Notes: a model not told the origin generated them from the sequence alone. DNA of 64,000 bases from Streptomyces caniscabiei (GCF_014930365.1 NZ_JABXWI010000004.1:124001-188000), one strand, 5' to 3'. Shown: positions 53,496-62,367, counted from the stretch's first letter. Translations and numbers: made by a program.

Positions 53496-54078
53496 GCGGC
53501 CGCCGCTGCCGGTCAAGCTGGTCATCGCCGGCGGCTTCGGGGTCGGCAAGACCACCACCGTGGGCTCCATCTCCGAGATACGGCCCCTGACCACGGAGGC
53601 CGCCATCACCGAGGTCGCGGCGGGCGTCGACGACCTCACCCACACCCCCGACAAGACGACCACCACCGTCGCCATGGACTTCGGCTGCATCACGCTCGAC
53701 CCGACGCTGAAGCTGTACCTGTTCGGGACACCGGGCCAGGACCGGTTCGGCTTCATGTGGGACGACGTGGTCGAAGGGGCCCTCGGGGCCCTGGTCATCG
53801 TGGACACCCGCCGCCTGGACGACTGCTACGCCGCCGTCGACTACTTCGAGCACAAGCACATCCCCTTCGCCGTCGCCGTCAACGCCTTCGACGGGGCGGT
53901 CGAACACGACCTGGACGAGGTGCGGTGGGCCCTGGACATCGCCGGACACGTCCCGCTCGTCGTCTTCGACGCGCGCCGCACGGGCTCGGTCCGCGACGCG
54001 CTCCTGGTCGTCCTCGACGTCGCCCTCTCCCGCGCCGAGGCGGCCACGACGAGCGCGTCGCCGCAAGCCCGGGAGTAG
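53443..54078 (+). CDS. cvnD: Conservon Ras-like GTPase
   Basis: The 211-residue GTPase has Walker A GGFGVGKTTTV near residue 30, a Thr-rich switch I (DKTTTTVAMDFG), Walker B-like LFGTPGQDRF and NAFDG in place of the usual NKxD. The ATG at 53443 overlaps cvnC; an internal GTG nearer PPLPVKLVIAGG is a possible alternative. It acts with CvnA-C at the membrane. Confidence 0.94.
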   Translation: MVSVPSPTHGTRSVTAAERPPLPVKLVIAGGFGVGKTTTVGSISEIRPLTTEAAITEVAAGVDDLTHTPDKTTTTVAMDFGCITLDPTLKLYLFGTPGQDRFGFMWDDVVEGALGALVIVDTRRLDDCYAAVDYFEHKHIPFAVAVNAFDGAVEHDLDEVRWALDIAGHVPLVVFDARRTGSVRDALLVVLDVALSRAEAATTSASPQARE

Positions 54079-54140
54079 GCGAGTGGAGTAGGCAGGCCGG
54101 CCCCGGCACCACGCATCGCGGTGCGGCTCCCGCCAGGGCG

Positions 54141-54171
54141 CGCGACCGGGGGGGCCGACCGCCCGGTCGCG
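54141..54171. terminator. Bidirectional hairpin terminator
   Basis: CGCGACCGGG and CCCGGTCGCG enclose an 11-nt loop between cvnD and the convergent dehydrogenase gene. Confidence 0.78.
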
Positions 54172-54182
54172 GTCGAGGGCCG

Positions 54183-55277
54183 TCAGACGTCGAGGGCGTC
54201 GATCAGGGCCTTGGTGACGTCCTCCGTCGTGGCCGTGCCGCCGACGTCGCGGGTGAGGACGCCCGCAGCGGTCGTCGTCTCGATCGCCTTCTGAAGACGG
54301 GCCGCCTGCTCCGGCAGGCCGAAGTGCTCCAGCATCAGCGCGGCGCTGCCGACCGCGCCGATGGGATTGGCCAGACCCTGCCCCGCGATGTCCGGGGCGG
54401 AGCCGTGGACCGGCTCGAACATGCTGGGGAAACGGCGCTCGGGGTTGAGGTTGGCGCTCGCCGCCAGACCGAGGCTGCCCGCCAGCGCGCTGCCGAGGTC
54501 GGAGAGGATGTCCGCGTTCAGGTTGGAGGCGACGACGACCGACAGGTCCTCGGGCCGCAGGACGAACTTCGCCGACATCGCGTCCACCAGGACGCTCTCC
54601 GTCTCCACGTCCGGGTAGTCGAGCGAGACCCGCTTGAAGACGTCGTCCCAGAGGACCATGCCGTACTGCTGGGCGTTGCTCTTGGTCACCGAGGAGACCT
54701 TGCGGCGGCTGCGCGTACGGGCCAGGTCGAAGGCGAAGCGCATGATGCGCTCACAGCCCACCTCGGTGAACAGGGCGGACTGGACGGCCACTTCGCCCCC
54801 GGGCCCGCGTCCGCCCAGGTTGCGCCCGCCGAGGCCCGCGTACTCGCCCTCGCTGTTCTCGCGGACGACGACCCAGTCGAGGTCCGTGTCGTCGGCCTTG
54901 CGCAGCGGGCTCTGCACTCCCGGCAGGAAGTGCACGGGGCGGACGTTGGCCCACTGGTCGAAGTTCTGGCAGATCTTCAGGCGCAGGCCCCACAGGCTGA
55001 TGTGGTCGGGGACGGTGGGCCAGCCGACGGCGCCGAAGTAGATGGCGTCGAAGTCCTTCAGCCGCTCCAGACCGTCGTCGTCGATCATCTTGCCGGTGCG
55101 CTCGTAGAACTCGCAGCCCCAGGGGAACTCCTCCCAGACGAAGGCGAAGGGGGCGGCCGAGGTCCGGGAGCTGTCGGCCAGCGCGTCGAGGACGGCCCGC
55201 CCGGCGGCGACGACTTCCTTGCCCACTCCGTCGGCGGGGATGGCGGCGATGCGGAACGTGCGGGGTGCGGCTGTCAT
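54183..55277 (-). CDS. Tartrate/D-malate-type decarboxylating dehydrogenase
   Basis: The 364-residue NAD-dependent beta-decarboxylating dehydrogenase is related to isopropylmalate dehydrogenase. IPADGVGKEVVAAGRAVLDALA is at the N-terminus, then AIYFGAVGWP, VRENSEGEYAGLGG, SVTKSNAQQYGMVLWDDVF and NLNADILSDLGSALAGSLGL. FEPVHGSAPDIAGQGLANPIG binds cofactor. The SNAQ and DHISLWGLRL features point to tartrate dehydrogenase/DmlA. The ATG at 55277 has GGAGGC upstream. An 18-nt element in its promoter recurs before dctA, joining it to dicarboxylate uptake. Confidence 0.88.
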   Translation of the reverse strand: MTAAPRTFRIAAIPADGVGKEVVAAGRAVLDALADSSRTSAAPFAFVWEEFPWGCEFYERTGKMIDDDGLERLKDFDAIYFGAVGWPTVPDHISLWGLRLKICQNFDQWANVRPVHFLPGVQSPLRKADDTDLDWVVVRENSEGEYAGLGGRNLGGRGPGGEVAVQSALFTEVGCERIMRFAFDLARTRSRRKVSSVTKSNAQQYGMVLWDDVFKRVSLDYPDVETESVLVDAMSAKFVLRPEDLSVVVASNLNADILSDLGSALAGSLGLAASANLNPERRFPSMFEPVHGSAPDIAGQGLANPIGAVGSAALMLEHFGLPEQAARLQKAIETTTAAGVLTRDVGGTATTEDVTKALIDALDV

Positions 55278-55353
55278 GGGTGCCTCCGGCTCGCTGTCGT
55301 GCGGTCTGTCTCGAGTCAACACAGCGGCACGGTGGTGCGTCCAAGACCTGCTT

Positions 55354-55371
55354 TCGATGGCACGTATAGGC
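55354..55371. promoter_or_regulatory. Shared 18-nt element, copy 1
   Basis: TCGATGGCACGTATAGGC lies 77 bp upstream of the dehydrogenase start. It matches 59058-59075 at 16 of 18 positions and has the same orientation relative to its gene. It is a likely LysR box. Confidence 0.65.
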
Positions 55372-55390
55372 GGAGCCGATCGGTTCCGCG

Positions 55391-56290
55391 TCAGGCCGCG
55401 GGGGTGCGCCGGACGGCCAACGACCTGGTGAGGGCGAGGAACGCCCGCGCGGCCGGTGTGAGGTGCGCCGGCAGGCTGACCATGGCCACATGGAGGTGGG
55501 CGGTCGGCGCCAGAGGTGCCACCACCGCGCCGCAGCGGCGGGCCAGCCGGGTCCAGGACGACGGAAGCACCGCGATCCCGACGCCGGTCAGGACCAGCGG
55601 CAGGATCGATGTGCGGTGGTCGACGACCGTCACGATCTCCGTGCCGGTGCCGCCCGCGGTGATGTCGTCGACGATGTGGCGCATCAGGCTGCCGGTGCGC
55701 GAGGCGATGAGTTTCTGTCCGGCCAGGTCCTGGGGACGAAGGGTGACGTCGTCCTCGATCACCCCGCCGGGCGCGGCGACGACCACGAACGGCTGGTCCT
55801 CGACGTGCAGCACGTCCAGGCCGGTCGGGTGCACCGGGGTCGCGCTGCCGAGCAGCCCCAGCTCGCAGGCGCCGCCGCGGACCAGCGCGACCACCTCGTC
55901 GGGGGTGAAGGCGGCGTGCGTGCTCACGGTCACCGCCGGGTGCAGGTCGGCGAAGCGGTGGATGAGCGTGGTGAGCGGTTCGATGCCGGGCGAGGGCATG
56001 GTGGCGACTTCGACCGTGCCGCCGTGCAGACCGGCGAGTGCGGTGGCGGTGTCGCGTACGGCGGCCAGGTCGCGCAGCACGCGCCGGCTCGGCTCCAGCA
56101 GTTCCCGGCCTGCCTCGCTCAGGACGACGCCCCGGCCGACCCGGTGGAAGAGGGCGACCCCGAGATCGGCCTCCAGGTTCGCCATCGCCTGGGACAGCGA
56201 CGGCTGGGCGACATGGAGGGCGGCGGCGGCCTTGCTGAAGCCGCCGTGCTCGACGATGGCCAGGAAGTACTCCAGTTGCCGGGCGTCCAC
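55391..56290 (-). CDS. LysR-family regulator of the dicarboxylate module
   Basis: The 299-residue LysR protein has the helix-turn-helix (LEYFLAIVEHGGFSKAAAALHVAQPSLSQ split as usual, then LEADLGVALFHRVGRGVVLSEAG) and a ligand domain from about residue 90. It lies between the dehydrogenase and glycerate kinase genes, all on one strand. It is the best candidate to bind the shared 18-nt element. Confidence 0.9.
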   Translation of the reverse strand: MDARQLEYFLAIVEHGGFSKAAAALHVAQPSLSQAMANLEADLGVALFHRVGRGVVLSEAGRELLEPSRRVLRDLAAVRDTATALAGLHGGTVEVATMPSPGIEPLTTLIHRFADLHPAVTVSTHAAFTPDEVVALVRGGACELGLLGSATPVHPTGLDVLHVEDQPFVVVAAPGGVIEDDVTLRPQDLAGQKLIASRTGSLMRHIVDDITAGGTGTEIVTVVDHRTSILPLVLTGVGIAVLPSSWTRLARRCGAVVAPLAPTAHLHVAMVSLPAHLTPAARAFLALTRSLAVRRTPAA

Positions 56291-56332
56291 GGCACCTCTC
56301 CGCTCTGTGCTGGTACGAAAGGCGGAGCGAGC

Positions 56333-57484
56333 CTACCCGTCGGCTTCCGTCTCTCCGCGTCCGATCCAGCGGTCGGCGAGGCCGCGCCCGCATCGGGCGA
56401 GCAGACGCGCGGACAGTTCGCTGTCCCGCGCGCAGTCCTGATCGGTCAGGTCCGTCAGGGCCTGCACGGAACGGAAGTGGGCGGCGGTCCGGTCCTCGGG
56501 CAGGGTGCAGCGGCCGGCCACCGCGTGCACCGCGACCCCGAGCCGACGGGCCCGCCGGGCGAGCGCGACCGGCAGTTTGCCCGACAGGGACTGCTCGTCG
56601 AGGCTGCCCTCGCCGGTCACGACGAAGTCGCTCGCGGCCAGCAGGTCGTCGGCGCCGAGAAGGGTGAGGAAGTAGTCGGCGCCCGAGCACGTCCGCCCTC
56701 CGAGCAGCATCCCGGCGTACCCCAGTCCGCCGGCCGCGCCGGCTCCCGGGGCATCGGCGTGTCGTGCCGCGTCCGCGACTCCGCCCGCTTCCAGTCGCCG
56801 TACGAAGCCGGTGAGCGCGTCGTCCAGTTCCCGCACCTGGGCGGCGGTCGCCCCTTTCTGAGGGCCGTACACGGCGGCCGTGCCCGTCGTCCCGAGCAGC
56901 GGATTGTCCACATCGGTGGCGAGGACGAGGTCGGCTCCCGCCAGGGCCGCGCGGGCCTCGGTGATGTCGGCCGTGCGGAGGTCGGCGAGTCCAGCGCCGC
57001 CCGGACCGATCGGCGTGCCGTCCTCCCGTGCCAGTCTCGCGCCGAGGGATTGCAGGAGGCCCGCGCCGCCGTCGGTGGTGGCGACCCCGCCGAGCGCGAG
57101 GACGATCGTGTCCGCGCCGCCGGCCAGTGCGTGCTGGACGGCCTGGCCGACGCCCCAACTGGTCGCCGTGAGCGGCGCCTTGTGGCCGTCCGGCAGCACG
57201 CCGAGTCCGCAGACGGCCGCCGCCTCGATGAGGACGGTACGGCCGTGCACGGCGAGTTCGGCCGTGACGGGTCGGCCGGTCGGCCCGGTCACCGTGACCT
57301 TCTCCGGGCTGAACCGGCCCGCGCAGGCGGCGGCCACGCTTCCCTCCCCGCCGTCCGCCAGCGGGAGGCGGGTGACCCGGGCCCGGGGGGCGCCTTCCAG
57401 CAGCCCGCGCTCCAGGGCGCGGGCCACCTCGTCTGCGCTGAGGGAGCCCTTGAACTTGTCCGGGGCGACCAGCACGGACACCAT
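56333..57484 (-). CDS. Glycerate kinase (GarK/GlxK type)
   Basis: The 383-residue enzyme phosphorylates D-glycerate. VLVAPDKFKGSLSADEVA opens the chain, then DGGEGSV, LALGGVATTDGGAG, ATDVDNPLLG, YGPQKGATAAQV and VVTGEGSLDEQSL. All belong to glycerate kinase family 1. The ATG at 57484 overlaps the dctA stop by one base. Linked to a tartrate/malate-type dehydrogenase, it suggests a tartrate/glycerate breakdown route, since tartrate dehydrogenase also yields glycerate. Confidence 0.93.
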   Translation of the reverse strand: MVSVLVAPDKFKGSLSADEVARALERGLLEGAPRARVTRLPLADGGEGSVAAACAGRFSPEKVTVTGPTGRPVTAELAVHGRTVLIEAAAVCGLGVLPDGHKAPLTATSWGVGQAVQHALAGGADTIVLALGGVATTDGGAGLLQSLGARLAREDGTPIGPGGAGLADLRTADITEARAALAGADLVLATDVDNPLLGTTGTAAVYGPQKGATAAQVRELDDALTGFVRRLEAGGVADAARHADAPGAGAAGGLGYAGMLLGGRTCSGADYFLTLLGADDLLAASDFVVTGEGSLDEQSLSGKLPVALARRARRLGVAVHAVAGRCTLPEDRTAAHFRSVQALTDLTDQDCARDSELSARLLARCGRGLADRWIGRGETEADG

Positions 57485-58959
57485 CAGGGCGTCACCTGGG
57501 CGGTCTTGGAAGCAGAGGACGCGGCGACCGGTCGTACGTCCTCGCCCTGAGCCTCGGCTCCGGCTCCGGTGCCGACGTCTTCGGCCTTGCTGCCGGCGTC
57601 TTCGGTCTTGCTGTCGGCGTCTTCGGCCTCGGTGGTCAGGGGCGGCTCGCCCGCCTTGCCGGCGAGGACCAGCCGGGCTCGCTCCAGGTCCAGGCCGTTC
57701 TCCCATCTGGCGATGAACAGGGTGGCCACGGCATTGCCGAAGAAGTTCACCAGCGCCCGGCACTCCGACATGAACTTGTCGATGCCGAAGATGAGCATGA
57801 TGCCCGCGGCGGGGACGGTGCCGACCGTGGACAACGTCGCGGTGAGCGCGATGAAACCACCGCCCGCGACGCCTGCCGCACCCTTGGAGGTCAGCAACAT
57901 GACGGCCAGGAGCCCGAGTTGCTGGCCGATGGACAGGGAGGTGTCGGTGGCCTGGGCGATGTAGAGGGTGGCCAGCGACAGGTAGATCGCCGCGCCGTCG
58001 AGGTTGAAGCTGTAGCCGGTCGGCACCACCAGTCCGACCGTCGACCGCTCCGCCCCCATGAACTGCATCTTGCGCATCAGCCCGGGCAGCGCGGGCTCGG
58101 CGGTCGAGGTGCCGAGGATCAGCCAGAACTCCTCCTTGAAGTAGCGGAAGAGCTGGAAGATGTTCAGCCGCACGTACAGGGCGAGCACACCGCCGAGCAC
58201 CACCACGACGAACAGCGCCGAGGTGACGTAGAAGAGGAGGATCAGCGAGCCGAGGCTGGTCAGCGTGGACAGGCCGAACTTCCCGATGGCGTACGACATC
58301 GCGCCGAAGGCACCCAGCGGCGCCGCCTTCATGACGAAGGACAGGACCTTGAAGACGACCTCGGTCAGTCGCCCCACGGCCGCGATGATCGGTTCGCCCG
58401 TCCTCCCGACGAGTTTGATGGCGATGCCGAAGACGACGGCCAGGAAGATGACCTGGAGGATCTTCCCCTCGACGAACGGGCCGAAGAAGCTGTCCGGCAC
58501 GATGTTGGTGAGGAACTCCCACCAGTGCTGGTGTTCACCCTGCTCGACGTACTGGCTCGCGTCGCCCGAGGTCTGGAGCGTCGACGGGTCGGCGTGCACG
58601 CCGTCGCCGAGCCGGAAGAGGTTGATCGCCACGAGACCGGTGAGCAGGGCGACGATGGTGCCGACCTGGAAGTACGTCAGCGCCTTGATGCCTGTGCGTC
58701 CGACCTTCTTCAGGTCCGCGACGCCGGCGATGCCGCCGATGATCGTCAGGAAGACGATCGGTCCGATGAGCATTTTCATCGCGGTGATGAACGTGGTGCC
58801 GATGGGCTCCATGTCGGTGGCCAGATCCGGCCACCGCCAGCCCAGCACGATGCCGATCACGATCGCCACCAGCACCTGTACGTACAACTGCCGGTACCAC
58901 GGCTTCGCCGCGATACGTACGGCCTGTTCGGCTCGTCCGTTGCCCGGGGTATGCGTCAT
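57484..58959 (-). CDS. dctA: C4-dicarboxylate transporter (DAACS family)
   Basis: The 491-residue symporter has eight transmembrane helices and two re-entrant loops. The GTSTAEPALPGLM serine-rich loop, PTGYSFNLDGAAIY, SKGAAGVAGGGFIAL and DKFMSECRALVNFFGNAVAT are the substrate/cation sites of DctA proteins. A hydrophilic C-terminal tail of about 60 residues has repeated EDADSK/EDAGSK units. The ATG at 58959 follows GGGAGG. Copy 2 of the shared element lies 97 bp upstream. Cotranscription with glycerate kinase is likely. Confidence 0.94.
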   Translation of the reverse strand: MTHTPGNGRAEQAVRIAAKPWYRQLYVQVLVAIVIGIVLGWRWPDLATDMEPIGTTFITAMKMLIGPIVFLTIIGGIAGVADLKKVGRTGIKALTYFQVGTIVALLTGLVAINLFRLGDGVHADPSTLQTSGDASQYVEQGEHQHWWEFLTNIVPDSFFGPFVEGKILQVIFLAVVFGIAIKLVGRTGEPIIAAVGRLTEVVFKVLSFVMKAAPLGAFGAMSYAIGKFGLSTLTSLGSLILLFYVTSALFVVVVLGGVLALYVRLNIFQLFRYFKEEFWLILGTSTAEPALPGLMRKMQFMGAERSTVGLVVPTGYSFNLDGAAIYLSLATLYIAQATDTSLSIGQQLGLLAVMLLTSKGAAGVAGGGFIALTATLSTVGTVPAAGIMLIFGIDKFMSECRALVNFFGNAVATLFIARWENGLDLERARLVLAGKAGEPPLTTEAEDADSKTEDAGSKAEDVGTGAGAEAQGEDVRPVAASSASKTAQVTP

Positions 58960-59057
58960 TGCAGCCTCCCTGATCGCGCGACACCGAGCCCGATCGGCGC
59001 GCGCCAGCTTGCGCCACAGTGAACCGGGCGGCCGGGCAGGGGGTCCACGACCAAAAA

Positions 59058-59084
59058 TCGATGCCCCGTATAGGCCGGGCCTAT
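59058..59084. promoter_or_regulatory. Shared 18-nt element, copy 2, with perfect palindrome
   Basis: TCGATGCCCCGTATAGGC at 59058-59075 continues into the perfect 15-bp palindrome ATAGGCCGGGCCTAT (59070-59084). It lies upstream of dctA and has the T-N11-A form of LysR boxes. Confidence 0.65.
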
Positions 59085-59114
59085 CGATGGGGGCGCAGGG
59101 CGGCGACGTCCGCG

Positions 59115-59861
59115 TCACTCGGGTGCGGGGCCACCCGGAGCGTCCGTGTCGGTCCGCCGGGGGGCGGGCGACGTACCTGACGCGGGCGCGGTCGCACCCG
59201 TGGAAGCGGGACGCAGCATGGCCCGGTAGAGGGCCTCGTGGTCGGGCGAGGGGGGCAGCGTGCCGCGGGCGGGGGCCTCGAAGGACTGGATCAGCAGGGC
59301 CACGACGCGCCGCCAGGCGTCGGGGGCGGCGTCGCCGGTGGCGTTGACGACGCCGGCGTTTGCCATGTGGAGCAGCACCAGGTCCGAGGGGTCGAAGTCG
59401 TCACGGAGGCGGCCGGTGGCCTTGGCGCGGCCGATGAGCTCGACCATGCCCTCGTACGCCTCGTTCCGGCGGCGTTCCAGGGCCTTGGCGGAAGGAAACG
59501 TCGTGGTCAGCACGTCGGCGAAGCCGTAGTCGGCGGCCTGCATCGCGCAGACGCTCTCGATGTAGCCGACGAAGCCGTGCCAGGGGTCGGGGTCCGCCAG
59601 GGCGGTGGTGACCGCGTCGGCGTAGGCGCCCATGCGGTCGATGAAGACCTCATCGACCAGTTCCGCCTTCGTCGGGAAGCGCCGGAACATGGTGGCGATC
59701 CCCACCCCCGCCTCGCGCGCCACCGACGCCATGGACGCGTTCAGGCCGTCCCGCGCGAAGACCGTGCGCGCGGCGGCGATGATCCGCTCCCTGTTGCGCT
59801 CGGCGTCACTGCGCAGGGAGTGCCCGGCAGGAGTGCCGGAGTGCTGGTCACCAGGGGTCAT
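59115..59861 (-). CDS. TetR-family regulator
   Basis: The 248-residue regulator has the TetR helix-turn-helix (RERIIAAARTVFARDGLNASMASVAREAGVGIATMFRRFPTKAEL across residues 23-68, in pieces typical of the family). A ligand domain and a Pro/Ala-rich tail follow. It is divergent from the SDR gene at 60025. Three copies of a ~17-bp site lie between them, so the SDR is its likely target. Confidence 0.9.
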   Translation of the reverse strand: MTPGDQHSGTPAGHSLRSDAERNRERIIAAARTVFARDGLNASMASVAREAGVGIATMFRRFPTKAELVDEVFIDRMGAYADAVTTALADPDPWHGFVGYIESVCAMQAADYGFADVLTTTFPSAKALERRRNEAYEGMVELIGRAKATGRLRDDFDPSDLVLLHMANAGVVNATGDAAPDAWRRVVALLIQSFEAPARGTLPPSPDHEALYRAMLRPASTGATAPASGTSPAPRRTDTDAPGGPAPE

Positions 59862-59878
59862 ACACGGAAGTCTAGCAA

Positions 59879-59973
59879 CCGGATTGCCCTATCCACTTTC
59901 GGTGGTACGGTGGCCCGACTAACCGGAAAGCCCTATCCGGTCTCGCTCCGGCGAAACGGATAGGGCTTCCCGG
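59879..59973. promoter_or_regulatory. Three TetR operator copies
   Basis: CCGGATTGCCCTATCC (59879), CCGGAAAGCCCTATCCGG (59923-59940, nearly palindromic) and, inverted, CGGATAGGGCTTCCCGG (59957-59973) fill the divergent region. They are the likely operators of the TetR gene at 59115. Confidence 0.7.
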
Positions 59974-60024
59974 ATAGCGATATCTTCCCCCGTGCTCTTC
60001 GTTCACCCTCCCGAAAGGATCCCC

Positions 60025-60700
60025 ATGACCAGCATCGCCATCGTCGGGGCCGGCCCTCAGCTCGGCCTGGCCGTAGCCCGCGTCTTCGGCGCTCAGGGCT
60101 TCGATGTCGCCCTGATCTCCCGCAGCCGCGAGAACCTCGACACTCTCGTGGGCAAGCTCACCGCGGAGGGCGTCACCGCCGCCGCGTTCCCCGCGGACGT
60201 ACTGGACCGCGACGCCCTCACCCGGGCCCTCGACGACGCCGTCACGCGGTTCGGTGGCATCGACGTCCTGGAGTACTCCCCGGTCGCGGCCCTGACCACG
60301 ACGCTGGTCACCCCCACCGAGGCCGAACCGGCCCACGTGCAGCACGAGATCGAGTTCCAGCTCTACGGGGCGATCGCCGCCACCAAGGCGGTGCTGCCGG
60401 CGATGCGCGAGGCCGGCCGCGGCACCCTGCTCTACACCACCGGCGCCGGCTCCATCGACCCCCGTCCCGCAGGTCGGCAACGTCAACGCCGCCGCCGCGG
60501 CGCTGCGCAACTGGGTCATGAACCTGCACAAGGAACTCGACGGCACCGGCGTCCAGGCCGCCCACGTCGGCATCGACGTCTCGATCGGCACCCCGGCCGT
60601 CCCCGGATTCCCGACGGCCCAGCCCGAGGAGATCGCTCCCGTCTACTGGGACCTGCACACCACCAGGCGCGACCAGGCCGAACTCGTCTTCAGCCGCTGA
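60025..60700 (+). pseudogene. SDR oxidoreductase with +1 frameshift
   Basis: The first frame gives a good SDR (SIAIVGAGPQLGLAVARVFG; AVLPAMREAGRGTLLYTTG) as far as GSIDPRPA. It then leaves frame, but the correct sequence continues one frame over as VGNVNAAAAALRNWVMNLHKEL to AELVFSR and a TGA at 60700. The shift sits at a run of five C at 60459-60463; four C would restore GSIDPVPQVGN. The canonical YxxxK Tyr is Asn in this class. It is either a recent mutation or a sequencing error. Confidence 0.8.
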
Positions 60701-60867
60701 GCGCCCACCCTCCCCCGCGTCACCCCCGCCCGCCTCGTCGAAGCCGGTTCGCGCCGCCGTGGCCAGCCACCGCGGCGGCGCGATCTCTCAGGCGAGACCG
60801 GCCTCCGACCTCTGAGGCCCGACCGGCTGACCAGTTTCCGCACGATGCCTCTGCGAAAAGAGTCGCC

Positions 60868-61245
60868 ATGACCAGCATGTCGTTCACCGACGCGGCCCGC
60901 GTCTGTCTGACCACCAAGTACGCCACGTTCTCCGGTCGCGCCCGGCGCGCGGAGTACTGGTGGTTCTCACTGCTCTATGTGATCGCCACCGGCGCGGTCG
61001 CCGGAGCCGCCTTCGGGACCGAGACCCCGCTCCTGGGTGTCCTTCTCCTGCCCTTCATGGTGCCCATGCTGAGTGTCTCCGTCCGCCGGTTGCACGACAC
61101 AGGGAAGCCGGGCTGGAGGATGCTCGTCGCCCTCATCCCCGTGGCCGGCCCGGTCATCTACCTGGCGACCATGGCCGTGGACAGCGACCCCGCGGCCAAC
61201 CGGTACGGCCCCTCCCCCAAGGCCGTCGCCGACCTCGTCGGCTGA
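60868..61245 (+). CDS. DUF805 membrane protein
   Basis: The 125-residue protein has the DUF805 features KYATFSGRARRAEYWWFSLLY, LPFMVPMLSVSVRRLHDTGKPGW and LIPVAGPVIYL, with four hydrophobic segments. The function is unknown. The ATG at 60868 follows AAAAGAG. It is convergent with the nuclease gene 25 bp away. Confidence 0.88.
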   Translation: MTSMSFTDAARVCLTTKYATFSGRARRAEYWWFSLLYVIATGAVAGAAFGTETPLLGVLLLPFMVPMLSVSVRRLHDTGKPGWRMLVALIPVAGPVIYLATMAVDSDPAANRYGPSPKAVADLVG

Positions 61246-61270
61246 GCCCGGCAGGACACCGACACCACCC

Positions 61271-62020
61271 CTATCGGCCAGGGAGTTCCCCGTACGAGGC
61301 GGACGGCCGCCGGGGCGGAGGGAGCGCGGACAGCAGGTCCCACAGGGGCCGCGAACCCGCAGCCCAGGAACTGAGCAACTGGCGGTCGACGAGGTGGAGC
61401 CGTTGCTGACGAGCGAACGTACGGCCGGGCTGGGTGATCCTGCCGTTGGTCACCATCACCACGACGTCCGCCTTGTGGACCGGGCGCCCCGTTCCGTTGA
61501 GAGTCTGTAGTTCCGGGGTACCCACGGCGGCGCCCCGCTCTCCATGACGGCGGTGCTTGCACTGGATCACCCAACGCCGCCCCGAGGGGTCGGTCGCCTT
61601 CACGTCCGCCCCCAGATCGCCCTGACCGCCGACCTGAACGGCGTCGGCGCAGCCGTCCCGGCGCATCAGGTCCCGGACGGCGAACTCGAACTGCCGGGGG
61701 GACAGGCCGTCCAGCTGGGCCGGCCCGTAACGCAGAGCGCGCGCCTGAGCCTGCCGCCACTGCTCACGCTGCGCCCGCTGCTGCCACCGGGCGAAGCCGC
61801 CCAGGGCAGCGACGACGGCCACGACCAGCAGCACCCACCAGTGCGCGAGCAGCCAGTTGACCACCGTCACCACCAGCCCGACCGCCGCCGCCACGGCCAC
61901 GCACAGCACGACGAACCGCGCCTCCTGCTCCTGCCCACGCCGACGGCTGGTCCGCCGCGCACGCCGCCGAACGGGCCGGCGCCGGGTCGAGGGACGCCGG
62001 GCCGACGGGCGCCGGGTCAC
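61271..62020 (-). CDS. Membrane-anchored Mrr-like restriction endonuclease
   Basis: The 249-residue protein has an Arg-rich N-terminus of about 33 residues, two transmembrane segments (FVVLCVAVAAAVGLVVTVV and WWVLLVVAVVAALGGFA) and a cytoplasmic Mrr-type nuclease domain. The core reads LSPRQFEFAVRDLMRRDG, QVGGQGDLGADVKATDPSGRRWVIQCKHR. Asp and QCK form the PD-(D/E)xK-like site with Gln replacing Glu. Similar proteins are tied to modified-DNA restriction or are uncharacterised. The GTG at 62020 overlaps the stop of the upstream small gene. Confidence 0.85.
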   Translation of the reverse strand: MTRRPSARRPSTRRRPVRRRARRTSRRRGQEQEARFVVLCVAVAAAVGLVVTVVNWLLAHWWVLLVVAVVAALGGFARWQQRAQREQWRQAQARALRYGPAQLDGLSPRQFEFAVRDLMRRDGCADAVQVGGQGDLGADVKATDPSGRRWVIQCKHRRHGERGAAVGTPELQTLNGTGRPVHKADVVVMVTNGRITQPGRTFARQQRLHLVDRQLLSSWAAGSRPLWDLLSALPPPRRPSASYGELPGR

Positions 62021-62367
62021 CGCTCACCGGCCAGGGCGGCGAGGTCGATCGGGTACGACACGCTCGGCGTCGGAGCCGACCGCCGCAGCGCGGGGATGTC
62101 CAACTTGACCGGGTACGACACCGTCGGGCGCGGCGCTGCCGTCCTCGGGGCGCTGCTGGTGGAGTGCTCGAAGCGGATCGGATAAGTCACCGACGAATCG
62201 GGCGACTTGCCGTCCGATTCGGTTGCCGTGGAGGCGTTTCCGATGACGAGGACAGCAAGGCCGAAGGCGGCGAAGAGGGTCACCTCCCGGCGCGCGCCCG
62301 GCGCCCATCGGGAGTGTCCGCGAACCGGCGTTCCGTCGGAGCGCACGTACGGGCGGACAAAGGGCAT
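62017..62367 (-). CDS. Small single-pass protein with triple VSYP repeats
   Basis: The 116-residue protein has a basic N-terminus, one transmembrane helix (EVTLFAAFGLAVLVIGNA) and a C-terminal extracellular part with three related units: SVTYPIRFEH, TVSYPVKLDI and SVSYPIDLAA. The ATG at 62367 follows TTGGAGGACC; the frame to 62460 is not needed. No family is recognised. It is translationally coupled to the membrane nuclease gene. Confidence 0.72.
   Translation of the reverse strand: MPFVRPYVRSDGTPVRGHSRWAPGARREVTLFAAFGLAVLVIGNASTATESDGKSPDSSVTYPIRFEHSTSSAPRTAAPRPTVSYPVKLDIPALRRSAPTPSVSYPIDLAALAGER

Noticed and set aside
54183..57158. A 991-codon frame joining several genes on the minus strand
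   Set aside because: Only the last 364 codons match a protein family; the upstream part is the shadow of LysR and glycerate kinase.
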